In this document: positions 1 through 6,753 of the stretch, piece after piece
Position numbering within the stretch: the stretch's first letter is position 1
How the letters are laid out: each line of letters starts with the position of its first letter
Source: Tannerellaceae bacterium
GTDB lineage: Bacteria; Bacteroidota; Bacteroidia; Bacteroidales; Tannerellaceae
DNA length: 9,315 nt
Direction of reading: 5' to 3'
NCBI GenBank assembly: GCA_031267205.1
Contig: JAIRZN010000166.1
Coordinates: 1 to 9,315, forward strand
Position numbers and translations under genes: made by a program
Notes under the pieces: model-generated
Databases searched by the model: none
Told to the model about the DNA's origin: nothing
The model's input: only the letters and a program-made list of their open reading frames with translations

Positions 1-1402
1 CGTATATGCGTGTAGAGAAGTGCCTTGTGACAGCGAGGACTAAGGTATTCTCAAACTCGAACTGGGAGACTTCGTATGTCGTAAAAAAATAGAAGCGGGA
101 TTGCCAGGTTATATTACGATTGAAGTTCATAGTCATATCCGTACGGATAGTCGTACCGAAACGGTTTAATGTGTTGCTGTATTCGTCTGTTTCCGCGTTT
201 TTCTTGAATCCGTGACGCCCCAAGTCAATGTCCCGGTCGACGCTCTTCATGAAAGTATACGAGATGGGAGCGAAGTTCATGCTCAACTTCAGGCTTTTAT
301 TCCGGGCGTTGAAAGTCTTGTCCAAATCATATCTCATACCTATACCGGCGTTGAAGGCGAAGGGTGAAAGCAAGGCCGCTTGTTTTAATTGAGTATTTTC
401 CTGATAATTGCTGAATAGTTGCGTTTTAAATTCGGTGTCGAACGTATAAAACCAGTTATTAAAGGCCTTGTAGCCGACGTTACTGTGAATGCGAAAGATG
501 TCGTCGCCTATTTTATAGTCGTGCACAGTATCGTTCGGAGCGTTGTATATGCTGGCTTTTATTTCTATTTCATTTGCGACCTGCACCTTATCCCTGACGT
601 AGTCATATTTGAGATAATTTCTTGTGAAGATATTCAGGTTGCTGCTTCCTCCTTTGTGCCAGTTGGGGGATACGTAGTTCTGGGAGAACTGTATTGCGCT
701 CTCGAAGGCGGAACGCCAGTAAAGCCTGTCGGGGATGAATTTGTCCGGGGCTTCGACTTCGTTTTGGACGACGTTGGAGACTACATTCAGGGGGATATTC
801 CCGTACGACGGCGTCCGGATGTTGTCTACCCTGATCATATCATCGGGCAGGTCTTCTTTTGAGTAACGGAAGTATGCCGGATGGTTATCTTCGATATACC
901 TTAGGGCCATATTGTCTAAGGCGTATCTCTCTATCACGTCGGCGAAGAGCGTAGTGTCCGGCTGATACATGGGGGCGATTGCAAGGCCCGGCTTTTTCCA
1001 TATATTTTTGTCGTACAGGGATAATTCGTCCGGCAGTACATTTCCCCTAAAAATAGGCGGCATGAAGATGTGATCCACTATTATCGTGTCGCGGAAACTA
1101 ACGTTTTCGCCGAATCGCGACGATGCGTCCATCACTAAATGCGTCCAATGAAGCGCGTCGTCGGACAGGCCGGTCTTATTGTCCTGCATAAAACGCAGTA
1201 GTCGGCTTTTTGCGGGCGTTGACTGGGAATACGTCCCGTTCTCCCTGTCCAACTGAGTGCGAAGGTCCGGTATTTTATCCATATCGCCAGGCGCTATGAC
1301 GACCGTATCTCCGATCGCATTTACTTGCTGCGCTTCGGCAGGTAGGCAAGTAAAAGCCCATATAAAAACAATGCTGTATATACAATTCCTATTAATAATC
1401 AT
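1..1402 (-). CDS. Secreted DUF3078-like outer-membrane beta-barrel protein, partial (C-terminus off the left edge)
   Basis: The minus strand is open from an ATG at 1402 to the window edge, giving 467 codons with no stop. Residues 1-25 look like a signal peptide: a charged start (MIINRN), a hydrophobic core (IVFIWAFTCL) and a likely cleavage after PAEA. Residues 26-225 are a polar, presumably periplasmic, region. From about 230 onward there are alternating aromatic and polar stretches typical of beta strands. The segment QNYVSPNWHKGGSSNLN at about 241-257 matches my recollection of the DUF3078 hallmark (NW..GG..N), and later strands such as NNWFYTFDTEFKTQLF fit the same barrel. Function is unknown for this family; an outer-membrane location is inferred. 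The start lies 36 bases after the proline dehydrogenase stop on the same strand, so it is probably the last gene seen of that operon. Only a few dozen C-terminal residues are probably missing. Confidence 0.75.
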   Translation of the reverse strand, partial: MIINRNCIYSIVFIWAFTCLPAEAQQVNAIGDTVVIAPGDMDKIPDLRTQLDRENGTYSQSTPAKSRLLRFMQDNKTGLSDDALHWTHLVMDASSRFGENVSFRDTIIVDHIFMPPIFRGNVLPDELSLYDKNIWKKPGLAIAPMYQPDTTLFADVIERYALDNMALRYIEDNHPAYFRYSKEDLPDDMIRVDNIRTPSYGNIPLNVVSNVVQNEVEAPDKFIPDRLYWRSAFESAIQFSQNYVSPNWHKGGSSNLNIFTRNYLKYDYVRDKVQVANEIEIKASIYNAPNDTVHDYKIGDDIFRIHSNVGYKAFNNWFYTFDTEFKTQLFSNYQENTQLKQAALLSPFAFNAGIGMRYDLDKTFNARNKSLKLSMNFAPISYTFMKSVDRDIDLGRHGFKKNAETDEYSNTLNRFGTTIRTDMTMNFNRNITWQSRFYFFTTYEVSQFEFENTLVLAVTRHFSTRIY

Positions 1403-1438
1403 ACCTGTTTACTTTATATTTACGTGGCATCGGCAGGT

Positions 1439-2608
1439 TCAGGATTTCTTCCGGCGCTCCATTTCGGCGTTAAGCATACGGAGTTCGCGTCCGGTTTGTC
1501 CGGCTACCGATGTGTTTTCCTCTGCACGGCGCAGCAGATATGGGAGGACATCTCTCACTTTGGCGTATGGGACGTATTTGGTTACGTTATATCCTTCATG
1601 AGCCAGGTTGAAAGAAATGTTGTCGCTCATTCCCAGCAATTGGGAGAAAAAAATACGTGGAGTATTTCTTTCCAGCTTTTGTTCGTCGATGAGGAAAGCT
1701 AACTTATAATTACTTGTCTCGTTGTGGGTTCCCATAAAAAGTTCCATGCGGTCGATATGTTCGACTACAAATCTTACGCCGGCGTCAAAGTTGTCGTCTG
1801 TGGCTTGTTTGTCCTTGCATATAGGGTCGGGATAGCCTATGATGTTCGCCCGTTTGCGTTCCTCTTCCATATAGGCGCCGCGCACGAATTTGATGCCGGG
1901 GTAATAGCCCTTTTCCACCGCATCGTCGTAAATACGGTGCAGATACGGCATACGGTCGTGGCGATACATCTGCAAGGTGGCGAATACAATAGCCCGGTCT
2001 TTGTTAAAACGCCTCATCGCTTCGTCGGTAAGCTCGTCTATGGCGTTCTGTAAGCAATAGTCTTCGGCATCTACCAGTATACGTACATTATTGTTATACG
2101 CCCGTTCGCACAACAACATGAAGCGTTCGCCGAACTCGCGGAACTCTTTAATCTCCGTAAGGGTCAGCTTTTCGTTCTTCTCGGAAACTTTACACAGCAA
2201 TTCGTCCGTCGTAATGGTTGAGGGTTTAAATACGGCGTAGGCTATATCGTGGTTTTCCCGGGCGAAATCAATTGAGCGCAGCGTCTCTTCCAGCGTAGCG
2301 CGTATTCCTTCGGGAGTTTGTTTGCTCTCGGCGGAATAGTCCAGCGTGGACTTAACGTTACTTAGTTTGAGCAGGTTGATATGCTTTGTACAATCCTGCA
2401 AGGTTTCTCCGCCTACGAATTGTTTGTACAAAGTAGGTTTGACAATCCATGCTAAAGGGAAGCGTATTTTCAGCGCCACCTGACACGCCCATTTGCCCAA
2501 CTTCACGATACCGGGATGTTTCATAACATTGAAAAGCAGGTATGCATTCTTTAGTTCTGACTTTGATTTTGAGGCGAAAGCTATTTCCGTATTATTGAAA
2601 TCCAACAT
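1439..2608 (-). CDS. Proline dehydrogenase (FAD-dependent), monofunctional
   Basis: The 389-residue product catalyses the first step of proline breakdown, oxidising L-proline to 1-pyrroline-5-carboxylate with FAD and passing electrons to the quinone pool at the membrane. The PRODH beta/alpha barrel is recognisable from its motifs in order: VDAEDY at 179-184, TLQMYRHD at 211-218, KFVRGAYMEEER at 240-251, GTHN at 293-296, QLLGMSD at 323-329, and the C-terminal LLRRAEENTSVAGQ at 358-371 that forms part of the proline and flavin site in this family. There is no fused aldehyde dehydrogenase domain and no DNA-binding domain, so this is the stand-alone enzyme rather than a bifunctional PutA. The P5C dehydrogenase gene ends 36 bases upstream on the same strand, supporting joint expression. 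The ATG at 2608 fits the usual N-terminus; no strong Shine-Dalgarno is visible, as is normal in Bacteroidota. Confidence 0.95.
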   Translation of the reverse strand: MLDFNNTEIAFASKSKSELKNAYLLFNVMKHPGIVKLGKWACQVALKIRFPLAWIVKPTLYKQFVGGETLQDCTKHINLLKLSNVKSTLDYSAESKQTPEGIRATLEETLRSIDFARENHDIAYAVFKPSTITTDELLCKVSEKNEKLTLTEIKEFREFGERFMLLCERAYNNNVRILVDAEDYCLQNAIDELTDEAMRRFNKDRAIVFATLQMYRHDRMPYLHRIYDDAVEKGYYPGIKFVRGAYMEEERKRANIIGYPDPICKDKQATDDNFDAGVRFVVEHIDRMELFMGTHNETSNYKLAFLIDEQKLERNTPRIFFSQLLGMSDNISFNLAHEGYNVTKYVPYAKVRDVLPYLLRRAEENTSVAGQTGRELRMLNAEMERRKKS

Positions 2609-2644
2609 ATTAATCGAAAGTTATAAGTTGAGGTAAATTAATCG

Positions 2645-4276
2645 TCATTTTTCTCCAAGAAAGGGGTAAGCGTAACCGGTCGGCGGCACAAGGGTTTCCT
2701 TGATGGTGCGCGGATTCGTCCAGCGAATCAGATTCAACGGGCCGCCGGCTTTGTCGTTAGTCCCCGATGCGCGCGAGCCTCCGAAAGGCTGTTGAGCGAT
2801 CACGGCTCCGGTCGGCTTGTCGTTGATATAGAAGTTGCCTGCCGAGTAGCGCAGCTTGTTGAACGCTACGTCTATGGCATAACGGTCGCGCGCGAAGATA
2901 GATCCCGTCAATCCGTACGACGATGTGCTGTCGCAAATGTCTAAGGTTTCTTCGTATTTGCCGTCTTCGTATACGTATATGGTGATGACGGGGCCGAATA
3001 TCTCTTCCTTCATGGTCTTAAATGCCGGGTCTGTGGTTTGGATAACCGTTGGCTCGATATAGTAACCTTCGGATTTATCTCCCTTCCCGCCAAAGAGTAC
3101 TTCAGCGTCCGGAGCTTGATGCGCATATTGTATATAATCCATTATGTTGTCGAACGAAGCTTCGTCGATTACGGCGTTAACGAAGTTGGTAAAGTCCTCG
3201 ACGTCGCCCATCTTGATTTCTTTCATCATCTCACCCACCATTCCCTTTATTTCATTCCATAGCGAAGACGGTATATAGGCGCGCGAGGCGGCCGAGCATT
3301 TCTGTCCCTGATACTCGAAGGCTCCGCGCACGATAGCCGTAGCTACGTCGGCAGCCTGAGCGGATGGATGCGCAAAGATGAAATTCTTGCCTCCCGTTTC
3401 GCCTACGATCCTGGGATAGGATTTATAACGGTTCAGGTTTTCGGCCATCTGAAGCCAGAGTTTATTGAAGGTATCGGTTGATCCCGTAAAATGGAATCCT
3501 GCCAAGACAGGGCTTGAGGTGACAACCTTGCCTATCACGCTGCCCTGTCCGGGAATAAAGTTTACCACTCCGTCGGGTAATCCGGCTTCCCTGAATATTT
3601 TCATCAGGAGATAGTTGGAATGTATGGCGGTGGTCGAAGGTTTCCATACGGCTACGTTCCCCATCATTGCGGGCGCAAGGTTGAGGTTAGCGGCTATGGA
3701 TGTGAAGTTGAACGGTGTGAGCGAGAATACGAAGCCCTCCAGCGCGCGGTACTCCATGCGATTGATTATTCCGGCGTCGGAGTATGGCTGTTCTTCATAT
3801 ATCTGTCCGGCATAAAAGGCGCTGAACCTTAGGAAATCTATCAATTCGCAGGGCGCATCAATTTCGGCCTGCATCGGGTTCTTGCTTTGTCCAAGCATAA
3901 GGGAGGCGTTCAGCAGGTAACGGTAGCGGGTCGAGATCAGTTCGGCTATGCGCATCATGACCGACGCCCGTTCTACCCATGGAAGTTCGGACCATTGGCG
4001 GTGGGCTTTCACGGCGGCGTCGATAGCCATTTGGACTTCCTTCTCGCCGGCCTTGTGATACGTTGCCAGCACATGCCTGTGATTGTGCGGCATTACAACC
4101 TTGCCCGTATTACCGGTGCGTATTTCCTTACCTCCGATAATCAGCGGAATGTCCCATTCTTCCGATGATAGCTGTTTCAGTGCATCCTTCAGCGACAGTT
4201 TGTCTGCGCTTCCCGGTGCATACGCCTTTACAGGTTCGTTGGCGGGTTTGGCGAATTTAAAAATAGCATTGTTCAT
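2645..4276 (-). CDS. L-glutamate gamma-semialdehyde dehydrogenase (1-pyrroline-5-carboxylate dehydrogenase), long form
   Basis: The 543-residue product is an NAD(P)+-dependent aldehyde dehydrogenase that turns glutamate semialdehyde, the hydrolysed form of P5C, into glutamate, completing proline oxidation begun by the neighbouring enzyme. Visible ALDH features in order: TPFNFTS at 187-193 with the oxyanion-hole Asn190, cofactor-loop FTGSTDT at 263-269, VGETGGKNF at 291-299 with general base Glu293, EYQGQKCSAASR at 321-332 with catalytic Cys327, EEIFGPV at 424-430, and PFGGSRASGTNDKAGG at 497-512. The last, the N-terminal extension of about 45 residues and the overall length resemble the ALDH4A1-type P5C dehydrogenases rather than short generic ALDHs. 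All catalytic residues are present. The gene lies 28 bases after trpB2 and 36 before proline dehydrogenase, within one probable operon. Confidence 0.95.
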   Translation of the reverse strand: MNNAIFKFAKPANEPVKAYAPGSADKLSLKDALKQLSSEEWDIPLIIGGKEIRTGNTGKVVMPHNHRHVLATYHKAGEKEVQMAIDAAVKAHRQWSELPWVERASVMMRIAELISTRYRYLLNASLMLGQSKNPMQAEIDAPCELIDFLRFSAFYAGQIYEEQPYSDAGIINRMEYRALEGFVFSLTPFNFTSIAANLNLAPAMMGNVAVWKPSTTAIHSNYLLMKIFREAGLPDGVVNFIPGQGSVIGKVVTSSPVLAGFHFTGSTDTFNKLWLQMAENLNRYKSYPRIVGETGGKNFIFAHPSAQAADVATAIVRGAFEYQGQKCSAASRAYIPSSLWNEIKGMVGEMMKEIKMGDVEDFTNFVNAVIDEASFDNIMDYIQYAHQAPDAEVLFGGKGDKSEGYYIEPTVIQTTDPAFKTMKEEIFGPVITIYVYEDGKYEETLDICDSTSSYGLTGSIFARDRYAIDVAFNKLRYSAGNFYINDKPTGAVIAQQPFGGSRASGTNDKAGGPLNLIRWTNPRTIKETLVPPTGYAYPFLGEK

Positions 4277-4304
4277 ATGATATGTGAATTATAATTTATG
4301 TGTT

Positions 4305-5666
4305 TTATATAATCTTCTCCAGTCCTTCCAGGTTCCTGCTTACATCCTCGTCGCTGAGTTCGTAATTCATTAAGTCTCCGGCGAAATACTGGTCGTAAGC
4401 CGCCATGTCGATAAGTCCGTGGCCGGATAGATTAAAGAGTATAACCCTCGGTCTGCCTTCCAGTTTAGCTTCGCGGGCCTCCCTTATGACGGCGGCTATT
4501 GCATGGGCCGATTCGGGAGCGGGGATGATTCCCTCTGAGCGGGCAAAGAGGGTGGCGGCGTCAAAAGTCTCTAATTGCGGAATGTCCACCGCCTCCATCA
4601 GGCCGTCTTTCCTCAGTTGACTTACGATAGAGCCGGCGCCGTGATACCTCAGTCCGCCTGCATGAATATGCGCGGGCGAGAAGGTATGACCGAGCGTAAA
4701 CATGGGAATCAACGGCGTGTAGCCGGCTTCGTCGCCGAAGTCGTACTGGAATTGTCCGCGCGTCAACTTCGGGCAGGATTCCGGTTCGGCTGCCACGATG
4801 CGTATATTCCTACCGACTGTCAACTTATGGCGGAGGAAGGGGAAAGCGATGCCCGAAAAGTTAGACCCGCCTCCGAAGCACCCTATCACCGTTTCGGGGT
4901 ATTCGCCCGCCATCTCCATTTGCTTCTCAGCCTCCAGACCTATAACCGTCTGATGCAACATGACGTGGTTGAGCACGCTGCCAAGGGTATATTTGCAATT
5001 CTCCGTCTGCATGGCAAGCTCGACGGCTTCGGATATGGCCGTGCCGAGGCTTCCCTGATAATTGGGATTATCGGTCAGTATCTTGCGGCCTGCCTTTGTG
5101 CTCATGCTCGGCGAGGCGATCACCTGAGCGCCGAAGGTTTGCATGATCGACCGGCGATATGGTTTCTGGTGATAGCTGACCTTCACCATATAAACGGCCA
5201 GTTCAAGTCCGAAGGCGGCGGCTGCGTACGACATAGCGGCCCCCCACTGTCCGGCGCCCGTCTCGGTTGTTATATTCGTGACGCCCTCTTTCTTGCAGAA
5301 ATAAGCCTGTGCGATAGCCGAATTGAGCTTATGAGAGCCGACGGGACTGACGCTTTCGTTCTTGAAGTAGATATGCGCCGGCGTATCCAGAGCCTTTTCC
5401 AGTCCGAAGGCGCGCGCCAGGGGAGTGGGACGCCATATCTTATACATATCGCGCACTTCCTCCGGTATTTCTATCCATGCGTCCGTCTGGTTCAACTCCT
5501 GGCGGGCAAGCTCCTTAGCGAACAAAGGGTAAAGCTCCTCCTCGCGAACCGGCTCTTTAGTTCCCGGATTGAGTATAGGGCGCGGCTTGTTTATCATATC
5601 TGCGGCAACATTATACCATGCCTCCGGTATATCATTCTCTTGCAGTAAAAACTTTTTAGTATCCAT
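4305..5666 (-). CDS. TrpB2-type, PLP-dependent tryptophan synthase beta chain
   Basis: The 453-residue product belongs to the second, longer class of tryptophan synthase beta chains (TrpB2). It carries the PLP lysine Lys113 in VGSHKLNSA (109-117), the TETGAGQW motif at 134-141 with active-site Glu135, the phosphate-binding loop GCFGGGSNFSG at 262-272, and LSGHG at 413-417. The N-terminal block RPTPLARAFGLEKAL and the insert with VSYHQKPYRR (163-172) are typical of TrpB2 and absent from classical TrpB. TrpB2 enzymes condense indole with L-serine to form tryptophan and generally do not form the standard complex with TrpA; no trpA lies in this window. An indole-salvage role is inferred, and another beta-replacement substrate is possible. 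It is first in a minus-strand operon with proline-degradation genes, with a promoter-like element 25 bases upstream of its ATG. The start at 5666 gives the normal N-terminus. Confidence 0.92.
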   Translation of the reverse strand: MDTKKFLLQENDIPEAWYNVAADMINKPRPILNPGTKEPVREEELYPLFAKELARQELNQTDAWIEIPEEVRDMYKIWRPTPLARAFGLEKALDTPAHIYFKNESVSPVGSHKLNSAIAQAYFCKKEGVTNITTETGAGQWGAAMSYAAAAFGLELAVYMVKVSYHQKPYRRSIMQTFGAQVIASPSMSTKAGRKILTDNPNYQGSLGTAISEAVELAMQTENCKYTLGSVLNHVMLHQTVIGLEAEKQMEMAGEYPETVIGCFGGGSNFSGIAFPFLRHKLTVGRNIRIVAAEPESCPKLTRGQFQYDFGDEAGYTPLIPMFTLGHTFSPAHIHAGGLRYHGAGSIVSQLRKDGLMEAVDIPQLETFDAATLFARSEGIIPAPESAHAIAAVIREAREAKLEGRPRVILFNLSGHGLIDMAAYDQYFAGDLMNYELSDEDVSRNLEGLEKII

Positions 5667-5690
5667 GTTTTATTATTTTTTATGCCGGAA

Positions 5691-5720
5691 CAAAGATAAA
5701 TAATTAAACCATACAACAAG
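5691..5720 (-). promoter_or_regulatory. Probable sigma-70 (Bacteroidota-type) promoter of the trpB2-proline operon
   Basis: On the minus strand TATCTTTG (5698-5691) fits the Bacteroides -7 consensus TAnnTTTG. A CTTG at 5720-5717 lies 18 bases upstream and could serve as the -33 element, slightly closer than the usual 19-21. Transcription would begin near 5685, leaving a very short AT-rich leader before the ATG at 5666. The box lies just outside the decayed end of the transposase remnant. Confidence 0.6.
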
Positions 5721-5768
5721 AAACATCACGCCGCACCTGCGGAAAGCCCCGCCGTGTCTTGGTGAACG

Positions 5769-5956
5769 TTATGTACAAGGCCCCAACCCAAAACCGGCAG
5801 GGGAATAAGTGATAGCGATTCGTTTGGCGGCTTGATGGTTTCCGCAGAAGGGATAGTTTTTCCTTCCCTGAGCCGGGGCCTGGCTGAGTTCTCGACTCCA
5901 TTGTTGTCCGTGAGGTATCTTTCATCAATCGCATAACGTACTAATCGGGGATACAT
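5769..5956 (-). pseudogene. IS66-family transposase remnant, C-terminal catalytic part
   Basis: Reading leftward from 5956, the minus strand encodes MYPRLVRYAIDERYL then TDNNGVENSARP. This matches the conserved end of the IS66 DDE domain (PRLxRYxxDGRYxIDNNxxENxxRP); the Glu in VENS is the expected third catalytic acidic residue. At about 5876 one base appears to be missing. In the next frame the homology continues as PAQGRKNY, FCGNHQAAKRIAITYS (family form GRKNYLFCGNHEAAxRxAxxYSL), then drifts to a stop at 5771-5769. Weak, unreadable similarity may extend to about 5710. The usual tail (CK...NP..WL...LLP) is not recognisable. It is non-functional: frame-slipped and separated from the rest of the gene by about 650 bp. 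The continuation upstream is the fragment at 6607-6731. Confidence 0.85.
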
Positions 5957-6606
5957 AAGAAATCTGCCTGATATTTATTCAGTGAGACGCCGGCAGGAAT
6001 CATGTTTACGGAAGTATTTATAATTATGTATCATGCGCTTATATTCACGAAGTATGTAATATTTGTCACACTGTCCATGTCATACGCATGTAGCGTGCAA
6101 CATTTATCACATACTCCATGTCATACGCATGAAGCGTGCGACATTTGTCATATAGTCTATGTCATACGCATGAAGCGTGCGACATTTGTCATATAGTCCA
6201 TGTCATACACATGAAGCGTGCGACATTTGTCATATAGTCTATGTCATACGCATGAAGCATGCGACATTTGTCATATAGTATATGTCATACGCATGAAGCA
6301 TGCAACATTTGTCACAAGTACTGCGTCATACGCATGTAGCGTGCGACACCACAGGCATGGAAAATATTACGCATATCACAAGCTTCCGGCAGCTATTAAT
6401 GGAAAAGATAATTCTGCCGCTTCGAACGAGCTATTTTCAGGCAGGAAACACAGGTTGAATCCTCAAACGAGCTATTTTCAGGTAGGAAACACGGGGTTGA
6501 ATCTTCGAAAGAGCTATTTTCAGATAGGAAATACGGGGTTGAATCCTCGAACGAGCTATTTTTAAGCAAAAAACACAGGTTGAAGGCTCGAACGAGCTAT
6601 TTTTAA
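5957..6606. other. Roughly 650-bp insert interrupting the IS66 remnant
   Basis: This stretch separates two consecutive conserved motifs of one transposase. It contains, left to right, an AT-rich lead (5957-6034) with an inverted repeat CTGCC (5964-5968)/GGCAG (5992-5996); the first 41-bp array; a 65-bp linker with an inverted repeat CGGCAG (6387-6392)/CTGCCG (6414-6419); and the second array. CCGGCAG occurs in both non-repeat parts (5990-5996 and 6386-6392). TAAG stands at both borders in the same orientation (5956-5959 and 6604-6607) and might be a short target duplication, though four bases can match by chance. No convincing gene lies inside: open frames here follow the repeats, and a 41-bp period shifts frame at each copy. 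It could be a non-autonomous element, or repeats that expanded inside the dead transposase. Confidence 0.55.
6035..6357. repeat. Tandem array 1: seven good copies plus one decayed copy of a 41-bp unit
   Basis: GTCATAC recurs at 6079, 6120, 6161, 6202, 6243 and 6284, with GTCATACGCATG again at 6325, a spacing of exactly 41 bases each time. A degenerate copy precedes at 6035-6075 (it keeps CACGAAG and ATTTGTCA). Each unit holds a hairpin core CGCATG-AAG-CGTGCG (or CATGCG in two of the later copies), flanked by TGT and ACA that could extend the stem. TGTCATA appears twice per central unit, once before the core and once in ATTTGTCATATAG. There are no unique spacers: the whole unit is conserved. 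Outer copies differ most (TAG for AAG in the first and last). Function is unknown. Confidence 0.92.
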
Positions 6607-6610
6607 GTAG
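6421..6610. repeat. Tandem array 2: about five copies of a different 41-42-bp unit
   Basis: GAGCTATTTT begins at 6428, 6469, 6511, 6553 and 6594, spacings of 41, 42, 42 and 41 bases. Each unit runs from TCGAACGAGCTATTTTC through (A)GGTAGGAAACAC to GGTTGAATCC; the fourth copy is more diverged (AAGCAAAAAACAC) and the last is cut off after AAGTAGG, where the transposase remnant begins. The sequence is unrelated to array 1. Read on the minus strand the 42-base copies give a 14-residue repeat (LKIARxRIQPRxSY), but the 41-base copies break the frame, so coding is unlikely. Confidence 0.9.
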
Positions 6611-6731
6611 GTATAAGCGATAGCCTGTCCGATCGGAGGTCCGGGTGATATAGTACGGAATAATCGTTGCCCAGCCACTTTTCAAAAGCCTTCATGACAG
6701 GATACGCCTGCTCCTTTTTTTCGCGCTCAAA
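6607..6731 (-). pseudogene. IS66-family transposase remnant, segment just before the C-terminal catalytic part
   Basis: From 6731 the minus strand reads FEREKKEQAYPVMKAFEKWL followed by GNDYSVL, matching the IS66 stretch with R.xxSYPVxxAFExWL. Near 6650 the frame slips by one base, and reading resumes as SPGPPIGQAIAYTY (6648-6607), an almost perfect version of the IS66 motif SPIGxAIxYTY. In intact IS66 transposases this motif is followed within a few residues by the PRLxRY stretch, which here begins at 5956. The reading frame instead enters the second tandem-repeat array. Nothing of the N-terminal two-thirds of the transposase or of the accessory IS66 orfs is visible; homology stops about 20 bases before the probable promoter of the penicillin-binding protein gene. 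Confidence 0.8.
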
Positions 6732-6753
6732 AAAAGAATATGGTGGTTTTTAT

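Noticed and set aside
419..862. A 147-codon plus-strand open frame within the DUF3078-like gene.
   Set aside because: The minus strand is continuously open for 467 codons with a signal peptide and family motif, so this is an antisense shadow.
4575..5648. A 357-codon open frame antisense to trpB2.
   Set aside because: It is a shadow of a confidently identified gene on the other strand; its translation shows no recognisable motif and is rich in Arg, His and Cys.
5747..5950. A long hairpin-like fold resembling a 6S-type structured RNA: ACGTTATG (5766-5773) with CATAACGT (5932-5939), AGGCCCC (5778-5784) with GGGGCCT (5875-5881), TTGGT with ACTAA outside.
   Set aside because: The same bases encode clear IS66 transposase motifs on the minus strand (YPRLVRY, DNNGVEN, GRKNY, GNHQAAKR). 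The pairing also leaves a 50-base unpaired side, and I see no promoter or T-tract terminator suited to an RNA gene. Chance complementarity is the simpler reading.
6035..6610. Possible CRISPR array, because of the regular short repeats.
   Set aside because: The entire 41-42-bp unit is conserved with no unique spacers, and no cas genes are present. These are direct tandem repeats.
6002..6685. Small open frames over the repeats, both strands, with peptide repeats such as HEACDICHIVYVIRM and LKIARSRIQPRIS.
   Set aside because: They simply translate the tandem repeats. A 41-bp period changes frame at each copy, so no stable protein repeat is kept, and no start region or family match is seen.
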